Shown piece by piece: positions 33,053 to 33,652 of a stretch of 33,652 nt of DNA. Position 1 is the first letter of the stretch; each line of letters starts with the position of its first letter. A model generated the notes under the pieces. That model was given only the letters and a program-made list of their open reading frames with translations, had not been told where the DNA came from and searched no databases. A program made the position numbers and the translations under genes. The stretch lies in contig DASRJW010000084.1 of the NCBI GenBank assembly GCA_035649275.1, positions 1 to 33,652 of the forward strand. The letters run 5' to 3'. Origin of the DNA: Candidatus Krumholzibacteriia bacterium (lineage in GTDB: Bacteria; Krumholzibacteriota; Krumholzibacteriia; G020349025).

Positions 33053-33652
33053 ACCCGAGAGATGGCCTCGGCCACACCGGGCCGTGCCGCTGCGAGCAGG
33101 CGGCGGAGCGTCGCCACCACGTGCTCCGGTGCGATGCCGTGCATGCAGGGAAAGTCGATGGGACAACGCCGCAGATAACAAGGCGCGCAGGGCACCGGGT
33201 GCACCACGACCGCGGCGCGCGGTCCGAGGGGCCGCGTCCATTCCGGGTTGGTGGAACCGAAGATGCCCACCACGGGAGCGCCGAGGGCGGCGGCGAGATG
33301 CATCACGCCGCTGTCGTTGGAGAGAACGCCCCGAGCGCCGGCGAGCAATCCGAGGAGCGTGGGCAATGGCGTGCGCCCAGCGAGGTCCACCGCCGCGGGC
33401 AAGGCGGCGTGGACGGCAGCGGTGGCGTTGGCATCCTCGCGCCCGCCGACGAGAACGACTGGGGCCTCGAGGAACGTTGCCGCTTGGGCGGCGGCAGCGG
33501 CGAAGCGTTCCGCCGGCCAGCGCTTCGCCGCGCCGTAGCGCGCCCCCGGTGCGACCACGAGGGCGGCGGCCTCGGGGGGCAACGCGTGGCTGCGGAGCAA
33601 GGTGGCGGCGGCGGCGCGCTCCTCGCTCGTCGCTTGCAGTCGAGGCCACGGC
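33049..33652 (-). CDS. waaF: Lipopolysaccharide heptosyltransferase II-like protein, 5' end beyond the window
   Basis: The C-terminal 200 residues of a GT9 enzyme; the frame is open to the window edge. [20 protein letters not shown] is the ADP-heptose phosphate-binding segment. [26 protein letters not shown] is the donor-site motif, matching heptosyltransferase II closely. The Cys pattern [19 protein letters not shown] is typical of WaaF. The stop overlaps the rfaE1 start (ATGA). It is the first gene visible of a five-gene coupled series. Confidence 0.88.
   Translation of the reverse strand, partial: PWPRLQATSEERAAAATLLRSHALPPEAAALVVAPGARYGAAKRWPAERFAAAAAQAATFLEAPVVLVGGREDANATAAVHAALPAAVDLAGRTPLPTLLGLLAGARGVLSNDSGVMHLAAALGAPVVGIFGSTNPEWTRPLGPRAAVVVHPVPCAPCYLRRCPIDFPCMHGIAPEHVVATLRRLLAAARPGVAEAISRV

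Overview
The window is 33.7 kb of gene-dense, high-GC DNA from a Gram-negative bacterium. Evidence for an outer membrane is direct: an Omp85-type barrel protein, a lipoprotein with a SPOR domain, and a heptose/lipopolysaccharide-core operon. I cannot assign a phylum from sequence alone. Codon usage is uniform, GTG and TTG starts are common, and most genes from about 11.4 kb to the right edge are on the minus strand in tight operons.

Left part (1-11.4 kb). Bases 81-141 are the 3' portion of a class II tRNA-Leu(CAA) with no matching 5' half, which looks like the distal attachment-site copy of an element lying to the left of the window. Next come a secreted beta-propeller-like protein (+) and a small secreted protein of unknown function (-). 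A minus-strand gene group follows: a degenerate HD-GYP-like protein with a Cys-rich N-terminal sensor, two half-transporters forming a heterodimeric ABC exporter, and a large UPF0182 membrane protein. An Omp85/BamA-like gene is transcribed divergently from this group.

Middle (11.4-16.4 kb). Four overlapping or abutting minus-strand genes encode two ABC-2-type exporters (ATPase, permease, ATPase, permease). Then comes a very small protein built almost only of Arg/Lys/Gly repeats (histone H1-like), with its own clear terminator. A stretch of about 500 bp has no gene I can support. A tRNA-Gly(GCC)-tRNA-Cys(GCA) pair follows, with a recognisable promoter.

Right-centre (16.4-27.5 kb). This is a surface-polysaccharide locus read leftward from a strong sigma70-type promoter at 27451-27480. 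In order of transcription it has a phosphoglycosyl transferase, an ExeA/XrtA-type AAA ATPase fused to a SPOR domain, a DegT-family aminotransferase, a second phosphoglycosyl transferase with a Gly/Asn/His-rich insertion, a Gfo/Idh/MocA oxidoreductase, two GT4 glycosyltransferases, a SPOR lipoprotein, GalT and GlgA. Together these could make nucleotide-sugar precursors, start a lipid-linked glycan and extend it. No flippase, polymerase or export channel is in the window.

Right end (27.5-33.65 kb). This is the lipopolysaccharide inner-core operon: a heptosyltransferase (cut by the window edge), RfaE1 kinase, RfaE2 nucleotidyltransferase and two more GT9 transferases, joined by four successive ATGA overlaps. 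A DUF3108 periplasmic protein and a conserved protein with a deoxyhypusine-synthase-like look follow.

The most unusual items are the ATPase-SPOR fusion beside two initiating transferases, the Arg/Lys repeat protein, the tRNA-Leu fragment, the pseudo-HD-GYP protein and the unassigned last gene of the heptose operon. All functional statements are from reading the sequence; no database search was run.
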